A stretch of DNA of 35,482 bases from Deltaproteobacteria bacterium (GTDB taxonomy: Bacteria > Desulfobacterota > BSN033 > UBA1163): contig VGSS01000018.1 of NCBI GenBank assembly GCA_016874935.1, positions 1-35,482 of the forward strand, written 5' to 3'. The notes below the pieces were generated by a model. It did not search any database, had not been told where the DNA came from, and worked only from the letters and a program-made list of their open reading frames with translations. The position numbers were made by a program, and so were the translations under genes. Below, one piece after another: positions 16,533-27,147 of this stretch (its first letter is position 1; the number at the start of each line of letters is the position of its first letter).

Positions 16533-17300
16533 ATGAAGATTAAGGTGTTGGGATGTTCAGGAGCGGAGTTTCCTGGACGAAAACCTTCCAGTTTTCTTTT
16601 GGATGATAATATCCTATTTGATGCAGGAAGTCTGACCAAGGCGCTGGATATTAGAGGGCAAAGGAGACTCGATTCCATCTTCATCACCCATGCCCATCTT
16701 GATCATGTCATTGGTATACCATTCCTTCTGGACAATATCATTGTTAGCAATATCTGGCACAGAGTAAATATCATCGGCATCCCGTCCGTGTTGAAGGCGA
16801 TTAAAAAGAACATCTTGAATAATTCAATCTGGCCGGATTTCACGGCCATTCCGAATATGGATAATGGCATTGTCGAATTCATCGGCTTGAAACAGGAGCA
16901 GTCCATGAAAACCGATGGGTATACGGTGACTCCCTATAAGGTTCGCCACTCCGTTCCTGCGGCAGGATATCTCATTGAGAGCGAAAAGGGGAGGAAGGTC
17001 TTTTATACGGGTGATACGGGGCCAACGGGTTCAACCTGGGAGAAATTAAAGGGCAAAAGGATTGATTGCCTGATTATAGAAGTCTCATTTCCAGAAAAGA
17101 TGTTGAAACTGGCTATTAAAACAGGGCATTTGACCCCCGGGCTTTTGAAGAAGGAACTTGAAAAGATGGATCCCCTCCCTGAAAAGATTTATGTGACCCA
17201 CCTGAAACCTCAGTATTTTAAGACCATCAAGCAAGAGCTCCTCGGGATAGGGGTGAAACGTCTCCGAATATTAAAAGATGGGGAAACGATCAGGATATAA
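16533..17300 (+). CDS. MBL-fold metallo-hydrolase (RNase Z/cAMP phosphodiesterase-like)
   Basis: ITHAHLDHVIG, VRHSVPAAGYLI, FYTGDTGPT, VTHLKPQY motifs. Confidence 0.85.
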   Translation: MKIKVLGCSGAEFPGRKPSSFLLDDNILFDAGSLTKALDIRGQRRLDSIFITHAHLDHVIGIPFLLDNIIVSNIWHRVNIIGIPSVLKAIKKNILNNSIWPDFTAIPNMDNGIVEFIGLKQEQSMKTDGYTVTPYKVRHSVPAAGYLIESEKGRKVFYTGDTGPTGSTWEKLKGKRIDCLIIEVSFPEKMLKLAIKTGHLTPGLLKKELEKMDPLPEKIYVTHLKPQYFKTIKQELLGIGVKRLRILKDGETIRI

Positions 17301-17347
17301 CCCTTTTCGCATCCAGGCCTCTCCATAAAGTCGTTGACTATGGTTTG

Positions 17348-17569
17348 CTATTTCGTTTCAGCGGGGGTATTTTCCTTTTTAAGGTCCAATTTTGATTTGA
17401 TCTCACTGATGTAATAGATGAGGACGCCCAGACCGATCAGAATGAGGAGAATAGGGACAGTGGCCATTAATCCCTTGAGGAACATCGACCACCAGGTAAT
17501 CATGAGGATAAACCCCACCACGATGACAATCACGCCAATGATGATTCCCAATACATTCGACATCAACAT
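17348..17569 (-). CDS. Small two-TM membrane protein
   Basis: MLMSNVLGIIIGVIVIVVGFILMITWWSMFLKGLMATVPILLILIGLGVLIYYISEIKSKL; internal start near 17569 likely. Confidence 0.55.
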   Translation of the reverse strand: MLMSNVLGIIIGVIVIVVGFILMITWWSMFLKGLMATVPILLILIGLGVLIYYISEIKSKLDLKKENTPAETK

Positions 17570-17722
17570 CACCCCTTTCATAATGGTTTTACTTTCCAGA
17601 AAATTAGCAAATAATGCATTTGAAGTCAAGAGGTTATTTCGATAGGATTCACTCTTGAAATGGCGGAGAAGGACTGTTAAATTGGAGGTGATAAATCAAA
17701 AGCGGAGCATAGGAGGCATAAC

Positions 17723-18655
17723 ATGGCGGTTCATATGAAAGGGAAGTCGCTGGCCAGCTTGAAGGACTTGACAAGGGAGGAAATCGAGCAGATTCTGAAG
17801 ACATCGGAGTTGTTGAAACTTCAACTCATCCGTGGACAGGAACATCCTGTGCTAAAAGGAAAGACCCTGGCCATGATCTTTGAGAAGCCTTCCACACGAA
17901 CCCGGGTCTCTTTCGAAGTAGGGATGTGGCAATTGGGCGGCTATGCGCTCTATCTGAGCGCCACCGATTTACAATTGGGTCGGGGAGAGACCATTGCCGA
18001 TACAGCCCGGACCCTGTCTCGATATGTGAACGGGATTATGGCAAGGGTCTTTGCTCACCAGACCATTCTCGACCTGATCAAGTATTCGAAAGTGCCTGTC
18101 ATCAACGGACTTTCAGATTACACCCATCCCTGTCAGGGATTGGCTGATCTTTTTACCATATATGAGAAGAAAGGGCGGCTCGAGGGATTGAAGCTGGCAT
18201 ACGTGGGTGATGGAAATAATGTTGCTCACTCCCTTCTCTTTGGTTGCTCCAAGGTCGGAATGGATATTATTCTTGCCTGTCCGAAGGGGTATGAACCTCA
18301 CCCGGAAGTCGTATCTCTAACCAAGAAGGAGGCAATGAGAAACGGGTCGGAGGTAGCAGTCATTCGCGACCCGAAAGAAGCAGTAAAGGGAGCAGACATC
18401 ATCTATACCGATGTCTGGGCGAGCATGGGAAAAGAGAAGGAGCATGCAGAGAGGGTGAAGATTTTAAAACCCTATCAAGTCAATTCCAGATTGGTTAAGG
18501 GAGCCAAAGGAGATTACATCTTTATGCACTGCCTGCCAGCCCATCGGGGAGAAGAGGTGACGGACGAGGTGGCCGATTCAAAGAACAGCGTCGTCTTCGA
18601 TCAGGCCGAAAATCGGCTCCATACTCAGAAGGCATTGATGGCGCTGATTATGTAA
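17723..18655 (+). CDS. argF: Ornithine carbamoyltransferase
   Basis: [44 protein letters not shown]. Confidence 0.92.
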   Translation: MAVHMKGKSLASLKDLTREEIEQILKTSELLKLQLIRGQEHPVLKGKTLAMIFEKPSTRTRVSFEVGMWQLGGYALYLSATDLQLGRGETIADTARTLSRYVNGIMARVFAHQTILDLIKYSKVPVINGLSDYTHPCQGLADLFTIYEKKGRLEGLKLAYVGDGNNVAHSLLFGCSKVGMDIILACPKGYEPHPEVVSLTKKEAMRNGSEVAVIRDPKEAVKGADIIYTDVWASMGKEKEHAERVKILKPYQVNSRLVKGAKGDYIFMHCLPAHRGEEVTDEVADSKNSVVFDQAENRLHTQKALMALIM

Positions 18656-18727
18656 GTGAAAGGGTCCAAGGGGTCTAGGATTCAAGTGGTCAAGGAAATG
18701 AAAGGATAACCCCTTTAAGGAGTGACC

Positions 18728-20083
18728 ATGGAAGATAAGTTTGATATTGTTATTCGGGGAGGACTCGTTGTTTCCGGTTCAGGACTCCGCAGGGCTGATG
18801 TGGGGATCAGAGGAGAAAAGATCATATCTGTCAAACCTGGATTGAAGAAAGAAAGGGCGAATCGAATTATTGATGCCTCAGGCAAATATGTGATGCCAGG
18901 TGTGATCGATGTTCATGTCCATCCTGTCTATGAGGATGATATGGGAGACCTCTCCCTGACTGCGGCCTACGGTGGCGTGACAACCCTCATCCATTTCGCC
19001 TATGCAAAACCTGGAATGAAATTGATCGACACGATCAAACAATATCAGGAGGAAGGCTCAAAAAAATCCTATCTCGATTTTGGGATTCATGGGACCTTGT
19101 TCGATCCGGCCTCTCAAATCGAAGAGATTCCCAAGGCCTTCGAACTCGGCGTCTCTTCATTTAAGATGTTCATGGCCTATGCCAAACTGAAATGGATGAC
19201 CGATGATTATCACCTCGCCGCCGCCATGGACGTGATCGCAGAATGTGGCGGCATGGCCATGGTCCACGCAGAGAATGGTCTGGTGACGGACTATCTGGAG
19301 GACCGGTCTTTGCAGAGGGGAGAAGATCAGAAGGTAGTTTTTCTTAAAACGAGGCCTGATTATCTGGAGGCAGAAGCGATTTTCAGGGCGATATCCATTG
19401 CAGCGGTCACTCACTGCCCCCTTTACATCGTCCATCTGAGTACGGCGAAGGGCGTGCTTCCTCTTCAGCAGGCAAGGGCAGAGAGGCAGACCGTCTATGT
19501 TGAGACCTGCCCCCAATACCTGGCGATGACCGATGCCAAACTACATAAGTTAGGACCCCTGGCAAAGATTGGCCCCCCTCTCCGGACAGAAAAGGATCGT
19601 CTCGCCCTCTGGGCGGCTATTCAGAAAGGGATCGTAGATACCGTGGCAAGCGATCATGCTCCAAAGGCGAAGAAGATAAACGATCCTTTTTTTGAATCTC
19701 CCTATGGTTCTCCTCAGACTGAGACAATGTTCACCGTCACTTACGATGAAGGTGTCAATAAAGGAAGAATTAAATTACCCCGGTGCGTCCAACTTTTTTC
19801 GGAGAATCCTGCTAAAATCTTTGGTCTCTACCCGAAGAAGGGAACGATTCAAAAGGGAGCGGATGCAGATCTTATTCTCTTTGATCCGAAACAGGTCCAT
19901 ACGATCCAGCATCAAACCCAGCACTCCAGAGCTCCTTACACACTTTATCAAGGAAAGAGATGCAAAGGGAAACTGGTCCTTGTCATGCAGAGAGGAAAGA
20001 TTGTCGTCGAAAACGGAGAGATGAAAGGAAAACCCGGTGCAGGGGAGTTTCTATCCACAAAAATCAAAAAAGTAATACTCTGA
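18728..20083 (+). CDS. Dihydropyrimidinase/D-hydantoinase-like amidohydrolase
   Basis: DVHVHP, FKMFMAYAK (carbamylated Lys position), VHAENG, YIVHLSTA, VASDHAPK. Dihydroorotase or allantoinase activity cannot be excluded. Confidence 0.85.
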   Translation: MEDKFDIVIRGGLVVSGSGLRRADVGIRGEKIISVKPGLKKERANRIIDASGKYVMPGVIDVHVHPVYEDDMGDLSLTAAYGGVTTLIHFAYAKPGMKLIDTIKQYQEEGSKKSYLDFGIHGTLFDPASQIEEIPKAFELGVSSFKMFMAYAKLKWMTDDYHLAAAMDVIAECGGMAMVHAENGLVTDYLEDRSLQRGEDQKVVFLKTRPDYLEAEAIFRAISIAAVTHCPLYIVHLSTAKGVLPLQQARAERQTVYVETCPQYLAMTDAKLHKLGPLAKIGPPLRTEKDRLALWAAIQKGIVDTVASDHAPKAKKINDPFFESPYGSPQTETMFTVTYDEGVNKGRIKLPRCVQLFSENPAKIFGLYPKKGTIQKGADADLILFDPKQVHTIQHQTQHSRAPYTLYQGKRCKGKLVLVMQRGKIVVENGEMKGKPGAGEFLSTKIKKVIL

Positions 20084-20202
20084 AAATTAAAATGCCAGAC
20101 GAGAACGTTCAAATAATTAGATCATGCCAGACGAAGGAATAAGATTCTGAAACGAGTTCAGAATGACATTCTTGTCATGCCGAACTTGTTTCGGCATCTC
20201 GA

Positions 20203-21168
20203 TTGACCTTGTTATTTTTCAATCCGGAGGTGAAAGACATGCCTATTCTCAAAGGAAAAGATATTCTCCACGGGAATCAGTTTACGAAGAAAGATGTTGA
20301 AACGATTCTAAAGGTGGCTTCAGAGTTTGAAAGAGAACTGAAGAAGAAAGATACCCTTCCTCTGTTAAAAGGCAAGATCCTGGCGACACTCTTTTATGAA
20401 CCGAGCACCCGAACCCGACTCTCTTTTGAGGCTGCCATTCAGAGACTGGGGGGGGGAGCCATCGGCATGGGAGCTGTTGAAAGCTCATCTGTGGCAAAGG
20501 GCGAGACTCTGGTCGATACCATCAGGACCGTTTCTCAATATGCCGATGTGATTGTGCTTCGCCATCCACGCACCGGATCGGCAAAAGAAGCAGCGGAGGC
20601 AACCTCCATCCCCGTGATCAATGCCGGAGATGGCGCAGGTCAGCATCCCACTCAGGCACTTCTTGATGTCTATACCATCCGTCAGGAACTGGGGACCCTG
20701 AAGAATTTGACAATTTCATTGGTTGGCGACCTAAAAAACGGAAGAACGGTCCATGCCCTGGTTGAGGTTTTGTCCCTTTTTCAGTCGAAACTCTATTTCG
20801 TCTCCCCAGATCTCCTTCGAATGCCGGAGGAAATCACTTCAAATTTAAGAGGAAAGGGAGTGAAGATCGTTGAAACAGAGGACATGATGGAGGCCGCCCG
20901 TGCAAGCCATCTCATCTATATGACCAGAATCCAGAAGGAGAGGTTCGCTGACCTCTCGGAATATGAGAAGGTGAAGGGCAGCTTTATCATTGATCAGACA
21001 TTCCTCGAAAAATTGAACAAAAAAGTTACCATCCTTCATCCCCTGCCAAGGGTGGATGAGATTCACCCTGATGTGGATGCCTATCCCGGAGCCGCCTACT
21101 TCCGGCAAATGAGAAACGGCATCTTTATAAGAATGGCCCTGCTCGCCATGATCTTCGGGAAGAGATGA
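20203..21168 (+). CDS. pyrB: Aspartate carbamoyltransferase catalytic chain
   Basis: EPSTRTRLSFEAA, GDGAGQHPTQALLDVYTI, YMTRIQKERF, HPLPRVDEI. ATG at 20239 (MPILKGKDIL) is also a possible start. Confidence 0.9.
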   Translation: MTLLFFNPEVKDMPILKGKDILHGNQFTKKDVETILKVASEFERELKKKDTLPLLKGKILATLFYEPSTRTRLSFEAAIQRLGGGAIGMGAVESSSVAKGETLVDTIRTVSQYADVIVLRHPRTGSAKEAAEATSIPVINAGDGAGQHPTQALLDVYTIRQELGTLKNLTISLVGDLKNGRTVHALVEVLSLFQSKLYFVSPDLLRMPEEITSNLRGKGVKIVETEDMMEAARASHLIYMTRIQKERFADLSEYEKVKGSFIIDQTFLEKLNKKVTILHPLPRVDEIHPDVDAYPGAAYFRQMRNGIFIRMALLAMIFGKR

Positions 21169-21432
21169 AAACAGAATTGCAATAAACGAATTCCCTCCCC
21201 AAATTGTAAAGGAATGGAAGCATGCCCACCTCCCTTTTAATTGCATTAAGGATAACCAATCTCCCTTCATCAGGAAACCTCTAATCCTTTCAAATTGATC
21301 GTTTGCATCCCGTATCAAGCGTACGAATCAACTCCAGCCATATCCCGCTGATATGAATACCGGCAGAGGCGAGATTAGCCAAATAGAAATATTTATTCAA
21401 AAGTGATCTTGACAAAAGAAAACGAGTGTGAT

Positions 21433-22290
21433 ATGAATTGTCGTATTTTAAAAATTAGTTTTCAAAATATGACAATGGCGATTAATCAATCTTTGGCGCA
21501 CGGACTCGATATCCTCCTTCTTTACGATACATCTTATTCCCCTCTTACTGTTTTTGAAATTTCTAAAAGGCTCCATTACAGTCAAAGCAAAACCTACCGC
21601 CTGGTCAGGACTTTGGTAAAATATGGCTTTCTCCAGGAAAACAACGGCACCTCTCAATACGGCCTTGGTTTAAATGCCCTTCGAATCGGTCTTCTGGCCC
21701 AGAAACGATTTAATGTTTCAGAAATCGCTCGACCCTTTATGAAGGAGCTATCTCACATGACAAAAGAAACCGTACTTTTAACAGCCATCAACGGGACGAA
21801 AGGGTTTGTCCTTGACAGGGTGGAGAGTGACGAGCCCATCCGGTATTCCTTGTTTCAACCTGGAGCAAGTATTCCCTTACATGCCGGTGCATCGAGCAAA
21901 ATTTTAATGGCCTATCTGCCAGAGAAGGAATGGGATCGGATTATCAAGGCTGAAGGTTTAACTCGTTATACACAGAACACCATTACACAAGCTGATAAAC
22001 TTAAAACACATTTAAGGGAAGTTCGCAAAAAGGGATATGCCTTCAGCGACCAGGAAGTGGATAGGGAGGTCAGATCCATTGCCGCTCCGATTATCAATGG
22101 GACGGGCGAGCTTGTTGGAGGGCTGAGTGTTGCGGGCCCGGCTTATAGAATTAAAAAAAAGAAGATTCATTCTTGTGCAAAGCAAATCATCCAATATGCC
22201 CAAAAGATTTCATCTCATCTGGATTGTTTTTCTAACACAGCCGTTCGAAACTGGAAGGATAAAAAATCAACTCTGTCTAAAAAGGATTAA
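21433..22290 (+). CDS. IclR-family transcriptional regulator
   Basis: N-terminal HTH (SPLTVFEISKRLHYSQSKTYRLVRTLVKYGFL) and C-terminal domain (IPLHAGASSKILMAYL, GYAFSDQEVDREVRSIAAPI). Confidence 0.88.
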   Translation: MNCRILKISFQNMTMAINQSLAHGLDILLLYDTSYSPLTVFEISKRLHYSQSKTYRLVRTLVKYGFLQENNGTSQYGLGLNALRIGLLAQKRFNVSEIARPFMKELSHMTKETVLLTAINGTKGFVLDRVESDEPIRYSLFQPGASIPLHAGASSKILMAYLPEKEWDRIIKAEGLTRYTQNTITQADKLKTHLREVRKKGYAFSDQEVDREVRSIAAPIINGTGELVGGLSVAGPAYRIKKKKIHSCAKQIIQYAQKISSHLDCFSNTAVRNWKDKKSTLSKKD

Positions 22291-22320
22291 ATAGAGTCTG
22301 TTTATAAATGCACTTTTTAT

Positions 22321-22395
22321 GTCATGCCGGACTTGATCTGGCATCCAGAAGGTTTTGAAATTACTGGATTCCGGCCTTCGCCGGAATGACGACCT
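22321..22395 (+). repeat. Dispersed intergenic repeat (gtcatgccggacttg...ctggattccggccttcgccggaatgacg)
   Basis: Contains the inverted repeat TTCCGGCcttcGCCGGAA of a common bacterial intergenic repeat family. Confidence 0.6.
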
Positions 22396-22447
22396 TTTGA
22401 AAAATCTTGAGTTTATGGACAGACCCTAAATAACTGATGATTCACAA

Positions 22448-23986
22448 ATGAACCGATCCCCCCTTCTCACATTACGAAGCATGACCAAGTCATTTCCGGG
22501 TGTCCTGGCCAATGATCATGTGGATCTGGATATCTACGGCGGCGAAGTCCATGCCCTTCTTGGAGAAAACGGCGCTGGCAAAAGCACACTCATGAAGATT
22601 CTTTATGGTTTTTACCGTCCGGACTCCGGAGAGATCCGTCTCAATGGTCAACCCGTCCATATCCGATCCCCTCATGATGCGCGGCAGTTTCGTATTGGAA
22701 TGGTCTTTCAAGACTTCGTACAGATTCCTGCCATGACGGTTGCCGAGAATATCACCCTCTTTCTTCCAGATTTGCCATTTGTCCTGAATCAGGCTTCGAT
22801 CATCAAGCGGATTGAGGAAGTTTCCGAACGCTACGGTTTTAAGGTGAACCCACACGCTCCGGTTTGGCGGCTCTCGGTTGGGGAGCGCCAAAAAGTGGAA
22901 GTCCTCAAGCTCCTTCTCGCCGATGCCAGGATTTTGATTTTCGATGAGCCGACAAGAAGCCTGGCTCCCCACGAAGTCGATGGGCTCTTCCAGGTTTTCG
23001 CCAACCTGAAGCGCGACGGATATGCCCTGGCTTTTATTACACACAAAATGAAGGAAGTCTTAGCCTGTGCCGACCGGATCACGGTGATGCGCCGTGGCAA
23101 AGTAGCCGGCACGATTAAAGGCTCGGAAGCCACAGAAAGCAGCCTAATTGAACTCATGTTTGGTAAACAGATCGAAGAGGCTTTAGGCCGGAGGGGCGAA
23201 ACACCAGCGGACGGAAGAAAACCTCTCCTTGAATTGAAAGGGGTAAACACCCGATCCGAAGGAATGGCTTGGGGGCTTAAGGATGTCCATCTGATCATTA
23301 AACCCGGAGAAATCGTTGGCGTTGCAGGAGTTTCGGGCAACGGACAGAAAGAATTAGGCGATGTCGTTTTAGGGCTTGAGAAATGCACTAAAGGGGTCAA
23401 ATACCTGCATGGAGAGAAATATACGGATTGGTCAGTGGCACAGGTCCGCGAAAGCGGGGTGGCCTTCATCCCCGAGGATCCCCTGGGCATGGCCGCTTTT
23501 CCCTGGCTGAGCGTTCAGGAAAATATGGCGATGGTCAACACCCGGATGTATTCAAAGCAAGGTGGCCTTTCCATGGACTGGCAGGCTGTTCGTTCCGATT
23601 TGCAGGCATCTCTTGAGCGATTGGAGTTCAATATCCCTCCTTTTTATGTTCCATTAGGGTTCCTCTCAGGAGGGAACATTCAACGGATGATTCTGGCACG
23701 GGAGATGGCTCACCATCCAAAATTGATCATTGCCTTCTACCCAACCCGTGGCCTCGATGTGCAAAGCGCCAATTCCGCAAGAAGAATTCTGTCAACTTCC
23801 CGGGACCAGGGAGCCGGCATCCTCCTTATTTCAGAGGACCTGGGCGAGCTGTTTAACCTAAGCGACCGGCTGGTGGTTATGTTTCAGGGAAGGATTGTTG
23901 GTGAAAGCACCCCTCAGGAAATCAGCATGAATGAGGTAGGCTACCTGATGACCGGTTCAAAAGGAGAAAATAAAAAGAGTGATTAA
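22448..23986 (+). CDS. ABC transporter ATP-binding protein, duplicated ATPase (nucleoside/BMP-type system)
   Basis: Two ABC halves: GENGAGKSTLMKILYG, LSVGERQKVEVLKLLL; GVSGNGQKELGDVVLG, LSGGNIQRMILARE. Confidence 0.9.
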   Translation: MNRSPLLTLRSMTKSFPGVLANDHVDLDIYGGEVHALLGENGAGKSTLMKILYGFYRPDSGEIRLNGQPVHIRSPHDARQFRIGMVFQDFVQIPAMTVAENITLFLPDLPFVLNQASIIKRIEEVSERYGFKVNPHAPVWRLSVGERQKVEVLKLLLADARILIFDEPTRSLAPHEVDGLFQVFANLKRDGYALAFITHKMKEVLACADRITVMRRGKVAGTIKGSEATESSLIELMFGKQIEEALGRRGETPADGRKPLLELKGVNTRSEGMAWGLKDVHLIIKPGEIVGVAGVSGNGQKELGDVVLGLEKCTKGVKYLHGEKYTDWSVAQVRESGVAFIPEDPLGMAAFPWLSVQENMAMVNTRMYSKQGGLSMDWQAVRSDLQASLERLEFNIPPFYVPLGFLSGGNIQRMILAREMAHHPKLIIAFYPTRGLDVQSANSARRILSTSRDQGAGILLISEDLGELFNLSDRLVVMFQGRIVGESTPQEISMNEVGYLMTGSKGENKKSD

Positions 23987-25022
23987 GGCTATTTCAGAGA
24001 TGGCATTTTTTCGTAATAGACGGATGGCCGGCTTGATTCGTTTTGTCGGACTTTTCGCCTTAGCCCTGATGATCTTTGCTGCTGTCTTACTCGTGTTTGG
24101 GAAAAATCCCATACGTGCCTATTGGGATATATTTTCAGCCACACTGGGCAGCTCCTATGGTATTTCGGAAGTCCTGGTCAGAATGATTCCATTGATTCTG
24201 ACGGCCCTGGCTGTGGCTTTACCATCGAGGATCTGGCTCATCAACGTAGGCGGCGAAGGTCAGCTTTTCATCGGAGCCTTATTTGCCACCTGGGGAGCTG
24301 TCAATTTCACAAACCTGCCGGCCTGGCTCCTTCTTCCATCGATTGGAATTCTGGGATTTCTCGGTGGAGGGCTATGGGGCGCCATCTCCGGATTTATGAG
24401 GGTCAGAGGTTGGGCCAGTGAAACGATCTCCACCCTGCTTATGAACTATGTCGCCATTCTACTGGTAAATTTTTTCGTCTTCGGTCCCTGGAAAGATCCG
24501 GAGAGCGCAAATTATCCGCAGAGCGCTCCGTTTCCAGATGCCGCCATTCTGCCTTCTTTCTTTGGAACACGGATCCACCTTGGGGCTGTTCTCGCTATTG
24601 TCGGACTCATCCTTTTTTATTTTGTCCTGTCAAGGACGCGCTGGGGTTTGGAAATGCGAGCGATTGGGGTGAATCAGGAAGCCGCCCGGCGAAACGGGAT
24701 ATCCACCAGCCGGTATATCATTCTTCTCATGTTAATAGGCGGCGGCATGGCCGGGCTTGCCGGCATGGGTGAGGTTTCGGCTATTCACGGACAGCTCCGG
24801 CCAAGTCTCTCACCGGGTTTAGGGTACACTGGCTTTCTGATCAGTTGGATGGCCGGCGGCCATCCCATAGGTATCGTGGCTGCAGCTTTTCTGCTTTCTG
24901 TCATTACGTCTGGCGGAGATATTCTTCAGATGACCCACAGGATTCCGGCCGCAGGAGTTCACATCCTGATGGCCTTGATCTTATTCGTGGTTCTTGCCAG
25001 ACGGGGCGGCAAACCCCGTTAG
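23979..25022 (+). CDS. ABC transporter permease (BPD_transp_2-like, nucleoside-type)
   Basis: Multiple TMs; NVGGEGQLFIGALFATW; GLEMRAIGVNQEAARRNGIS. Confidence 0.88.
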   Translation: MIKAISEMAFFRNRRMAGLIRFVGLFALALMIFAAVLLVFGKNPIRAYWDIFSATLGSSYGISEVLVRMIPLILTALAVALPSRIWLINVGGEGQLFIGALFATWGAVNFTNLPAWLLLPSIGILGFLGGGLWGAISGFMRVRGWASETISTLLMNYVAILLVNFFVFGPWKDPESANYPQSAPFPDAAILPSFFGTRIHLGAVLAIVGLILFYFVLSRTRWGLEMRAIGVNQEAARRNGISTSRYIILLMLIGGGMAGLAGMGEVSAIHGQLRPSLSPGLGYTGFLISWMAGGHPIGIVAAAFLLSVITSGGDILQMTHRIPAAGVHILMALILFVVLARRGGKPR

Positions 25023-25088
25023 GAAGTCTTCAACTTTCCAATGGGATGCCATAAGCAAGGTGTTCTGACAAGTTAAAGCGGGGGAAAA

Positions 25089-26006
25089 ATGATTGGACCA
25101 TTTTTAATCAGCATCTTCTCAGGAGCAATTCATTCCGGAACGCCTCTGCTCTATGCCACCCTTTCCGAGGCTGTCGGGGAAAGGACCGGCATTGTCAATC
25201 TCGGACTCGAGGGCGTCATGCTCATAGGAGCGGTCGTGGGTTTTACGACGACCGTCCAGACCGGCAATCCTTTCTTAGGTGTTTTGGCTGCCGCTCTGGC
25301 CGGTGGTTTATTTAACATGGTATTTGGGTTTCTGGTAATTACCCGTCGTGCCAATCAATTAGCCAGCGGCCTTGCCCTCATGTTTTGCGGCGTAGGCTTA
25401 AGCGCCATGATCGGCGCCTCTTTAATCGGAAGCCGAATCGAGGGTCTTAATGAGATTCAGATCCCTTTGCTCTCTGGTATCCCGGTCATCGGCCGAATGT
25501 TTTTTAATTATGATATTCTTGTGTACTCAGCGATCCCAGTGGCTGTGCTGGTATGGTGGTTGATGTTTCGAACACGCTGGGGATTGAGTCTTCGGGCTAT
25601 TGGGGAAAACCCTACAGCGGCTTTTGCAGCCGGTAAAAATCCCCATAGGCTCCAATACCAGGCCTTATTTATTGCAGGCATCCTCGGTGGCATTGCAGGT
25701 GCCCACCTCTCATTAGCCATAGCCAAAACCTGGGCTGAATGGATGACTGCTGGACGAGGTTTCGTTGCCGTTGCCCTGGTCATTTTTTCTAAATGGCATC
25801 CTATCCGGGCAATTGCTGGTTCCCTGCTCTTTGGAGGGGCAATCTCCCTGCAGTTGCAGATGCAAGCCCGGGGCGTGCCGGTTTCGTCTTTTCTGCTGGA
25901 CATGCTCCCTTATGTGTTGAGCCTGGTGGTTCTTGCTATCTGGAGCGGCGCCCGCCGTCATGCAGCACCGGGGAGTTTGGGCAGGGTTTTCCAAGGTACG
26001 GAATAG
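25089..26006 (+). CDS. ABC transporter permease (BPD_transp_2-like, nucleoside-type)
   Basis: PLLYATLSEAVGERTGIVNLGLEGVMLIGA; GLSLRAIGENPTAAFAAG. Confidence 0.88.
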   Translation: MIGPFLISIFSGAIHSGTPLLYATLSEAVGERTGIVNLGLEGVMLIGAVVGFTTTVQTGNPFLGVLAAALAGGLFNMVFGFLVITRRANQLASGLALMFCGVGLSAMIGASLIGSRIEGLNEIQIPLLSGIPVIGRMFFNYDILVYSAIPVAVLVWWLMFRTRWGLSLRAIGENPTAAFAAGKNPHRLQYQALFIAGILGGIAGAHLSLAIAKTWAEWMTAGRGFVAVALVIFSKWHPIRAIAGSLLFGGAISLQLQMQARGVPVSSFLLDMLPYVLSLVVLAIWSGARRHAAPGSLGRVFQGTE

Positions 26007-26042
26007 GACCAATACTTAAACAAACCAAAGGAGGAAAGAAAA

Positions 26043-27143
26043 ATGAATGGGAAGAAGATGAATCATACCGTGAAGTTACTGTCCGTTCTCGCCTGCCTGG
26101 CTTTGATTTTGGCATGGGGATTACCTGAAGCCACTGCTCAGGCAAAACTGAAAGTTGGCATTATACACATCGGGTCTATTAATGACGCTGGTTATAACCA
26201 GGCCCATTCCGAAGGCGTTCAGATCATGAAGAAGAATCTGCCGAACGTTGAAGTGATCCAGGTTGAGAATGTCCCGGAGGGGGCTGACGCTGAGCGGGTC
26301 ATGGAGAATATGATCAAGCAGGGAGCCCAGCTGATCATCCCGGCCAGTTTTGGCTACCTTGATCCGGCCTTAAGGGTTGCCAAAAAATACCCTGATGTCA
26401 AATTCGTTCACCCTGGCGGATACAAGCTTGCCCCCAATCTTGGCACTTATTGGGCCAGCACTCCGGATGCCTTCTATTTAATGGGCATTGCCGCAGGAAA
26501 GACCACGAAAACAAACAAAGCCGGCTATGTGGTTGCACTTCCCATCAGCTTCTTTTTAGCCAACATCAATGCCTTCCATCTCGGAGCCCGCTCTGTCAAT
26601 CCCAAAATGGAAACCCGCGTGGTTTTCATGGGGACGTTTTTGGATGCTCCCAAGGAGGCTACCGCAACCAATGCTCTGCTGGATCAGGGGGTAGATGTCC
26701 TGGGCGTCATCGTAGACTCCCCAATTACCGTAGTGCAGGCTGCTGAAAAACGCGGGGCTTACTCTGTTGGCTATCATTACCTTGGCGTTCAGAAATTTGC
26801 TCCCAAGGGCTGGGTCAGCGGTATTGCCTTCACCTGGGGGGAGCTCTACACCCGTTTTGCCAAGCAGGTCATGGATAACACATGGAAGAGCGAGGCCCTC
26901 TTGGGAAACTTGGCCAGCGACTTTCTCACCGTTGCTCCGTTTGGTCCGGCTGTTCCGCCTGACGCCATTAAATTGGTAAACGAAACAAAGCAGGAATTCA
27001 TCAATGGCAAGAAGAATGCTTACCAGGGCCCGATTAAAGACAACAAAGGCGTTGAGCGCGTGAAAGCCGGTGAATTCTGGCCGCTTACAAACATTGGTAG
27101 AATGGATTGGCTGGTCGAAGGCGTGATCGGCCAACCCAAATAG
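26043..27143 (+). CDS. BMP-family ABC transporter substrate-binding protein
   Basis: Signal peptide, then KLKVGIIHIGSINDAGYNQAHSEGVQ...; GIAAGKTTKTNKAGYV. Confidence 0.9.
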   Translation: MNGKKMNHTVKLLSVLACLALILAWGLPEATAQAKLKVGIIHIGSINDAGYNQAHSEGVQIMKKNLPNVEVIQVENVPEGADAERVMENMIKQGAQLIIPASFGYLDPALRVAKKYPDVKFVHPGGYKLAPNLGTYWASTPDAFYLMGIAAGKTTKTNKAGYVVALPISFFLANINAFHLGARSVNPKMETRVVFMGTFLDAPKEATATNALLDQGVDVLGVIVDSPITVVQAAEKRGAYSVGYHYLGVQKFAPKGWVSGIAFTWGELYTRFAKQVMDNTWKSEALLGNLASDFLTVAPFGPAVPPDAIKLVNETKQEFINGKKNAYQGPIKDNKGVERVKAGEFWPLTNIGRMDWLVEGVIGQPK

Positions 27144-27147
27144 ATTG

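Noticed and set aside
22490-23490. Long minus-strand ORFs opposite the ABC ATPase (22490-23044, 22831-23490)
   Set aside because: Shadow ORFs antisense to a clearly conserved ATPase.
26556-27134. 192-aa minus-strand ORF opposite the BMP protein
   Set aside because: Antisense shadow ORF; no domain character.
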